Shown here piece by piece: positions 29,610 through 29,821 of a DNA stretch of 29,821 nucleotides. Where the stretch lies: the NCBI GenBank assembly GCA_035290185.1, contig DATDUW010000004.1, forward strand, positions 1 to 29,821, in the 5' to 3' direction. Below the pieces are notes generated by a model. That model saw nothing but the letters and a program-made list of their open reading frames with translations. It ran no database searches and was not told the DNA's origin. Each line of letters begins with the position of its first letter. Within the stretch, counting starts at the first letter, position 1. This stretch comes from DATDUW01 sp035290185 (GTDB taxonomy: Bacteria > Patescibacteriota > Patescibacteriia > UBA9934 > GWF2-40-263). The translations under genes and the position numbers were made by a program.

Positions 29610-29821
29610 AACTTTCTTTCGCCTCTCCGAGTGCGTTATTTCGGTCCGCGGTTTTCAGGGTGGAAAAAAGTTCGTCCAGATCGCCGTTCATGAGCGCAGG
29701 GAGGTTGTGGAAATTTTTTTGAATCCGATGATCTGTGAGGCGGTCCTGGGGGAAGTTATACGTTCGGATTTTTTCTGACCGCTCTCCCGTGCCGATTTGG
29801 GATCGGCGAGCTTCTTCGCGC
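29596..29821 (-). CDS. prfA: Peptide chain release factor 1, C-terminal part
   Basis: The 3' part of the RF1 gene, cut by the right edge of the window. The reading frame gives EEARRSQIGTGERSEKIRTY and then NFPQDRLTDHRI, the conserved block that follows the GGQ loop in class I release factors. R-x-x-Q-I-G-T-G-x-R-S-E-K-I-R-T-Y is diagnostic. The protein ends in ESYDRP with TGA at 29598-29596. RF1 reads UAA and UAG. RF2 has the same block, so the RF1 call leans on the pairing with prmC. The stop overlaps the prmC start by 14 bases. Confidence 0.88.
   Translation of the reverse strand, partial: REEARRSQIGTGERSEKIRTYNFPQDRLTDHRIQKNFHNLPALMNGDLDELFSTLKTADRNNALGEAKESYDRP

Noticed and set aside
1..29821. 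UGA recoding as in some CPR lineages
   Set aside because: TGA ends several genes exactly where the families end (for example the adaptor, permease, DUF3048 gene and prfA), so UGA is a stop here.
1..29821. CRISPR arrays, tRNA or rRNA genes
   Set aside because: Intergenic stretches were read on both strands; no spaced direct repeats, cloverleaf sequences or rRNA blocks were seen.

Overview
The window looks like part of a chromosome from a small-genome bacterium, most likely a Patescibacteria (CPR) lineage. This rests on gene content and style and not on a marker tree. The genes are tightly packed, several families are short, a MacAB-like exporter has no outer-membrane partner in view, and an archaeal-type UPF0200-like kinase sits in a thymidylate cluster. 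TGA is a normal stop here (for example in the exporter genes, the DUF3048 gene and prfA), so the CPR lineages that recode UGA are unlikely. No tRNA, rRNA or CRISPR array was seen.

Layout. 1-481: tail of an IS5-type transposase, a small orphan ORF and a two-way terminator. 525-2063 (-): RNase Y. 2402-6268 (+): MacA-like adaptor, ATPase and FtsX-type permease. 6312-9374 (+): miaB and miaA, split by a DUF559 nuclease gene inside long inverted repeats, then an orphan MNT nucleotidyltransferase. 9533-10680: an isolated secreted or lipoprotein gene with its own promoter and terminator. 15789 down to 10673 (-): UPF0200-like kinase, folA, dut, two related membrane proteins, gatB and a 56-residue ORF. 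15885-17272 (+): thyA and a HIT protein, divergent from the kinase-folA-dut run across overlapping promoters. 17393-18367: a second HIT-like gene, a frame-disrupted gene and a strong terminator. 19814 down to 18377 (-): an RfaE-type nucleotidyltransferase and a deaminase whose N-terminus resembles a decayed copy of the same fold. 21969 down to 19932 (-): secE-nusG-rplK-rplA. 24049 down to 22046 (-): gyrB. 24158-28686 (+): membrane-anchored beta-rich protein, rodA, zinc-ribbon protein, rplY and a DUF3048 protein. 29821 down to 28638 (-): end of prfA and prmC.

How the genes fit together. thyA, folA, dut, the P-loop kinase and the deaminase form a pyrimidine/dTMP neighbourhood. miaA and miaB act in sequence on tRNA A37. 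prfA and prmC are the classic release-factor and release-factor-methylase pair. secE-nusG-rplK-rplA is a conserved bacterial order.

Main oddity. Almost every core gene starts with T immediately before the start codon (27 of 28 by my reading), mostly without a good Shine-Dalgarno sequence. The few isolated or mobile genes lack the T, and several carry strong Shine-Dalgarno sites, their own sigma70-like promoters and clean terminators. This points to two translation-initiation styles in one genome and offers a way to fix starts and to spot recent arrivals.
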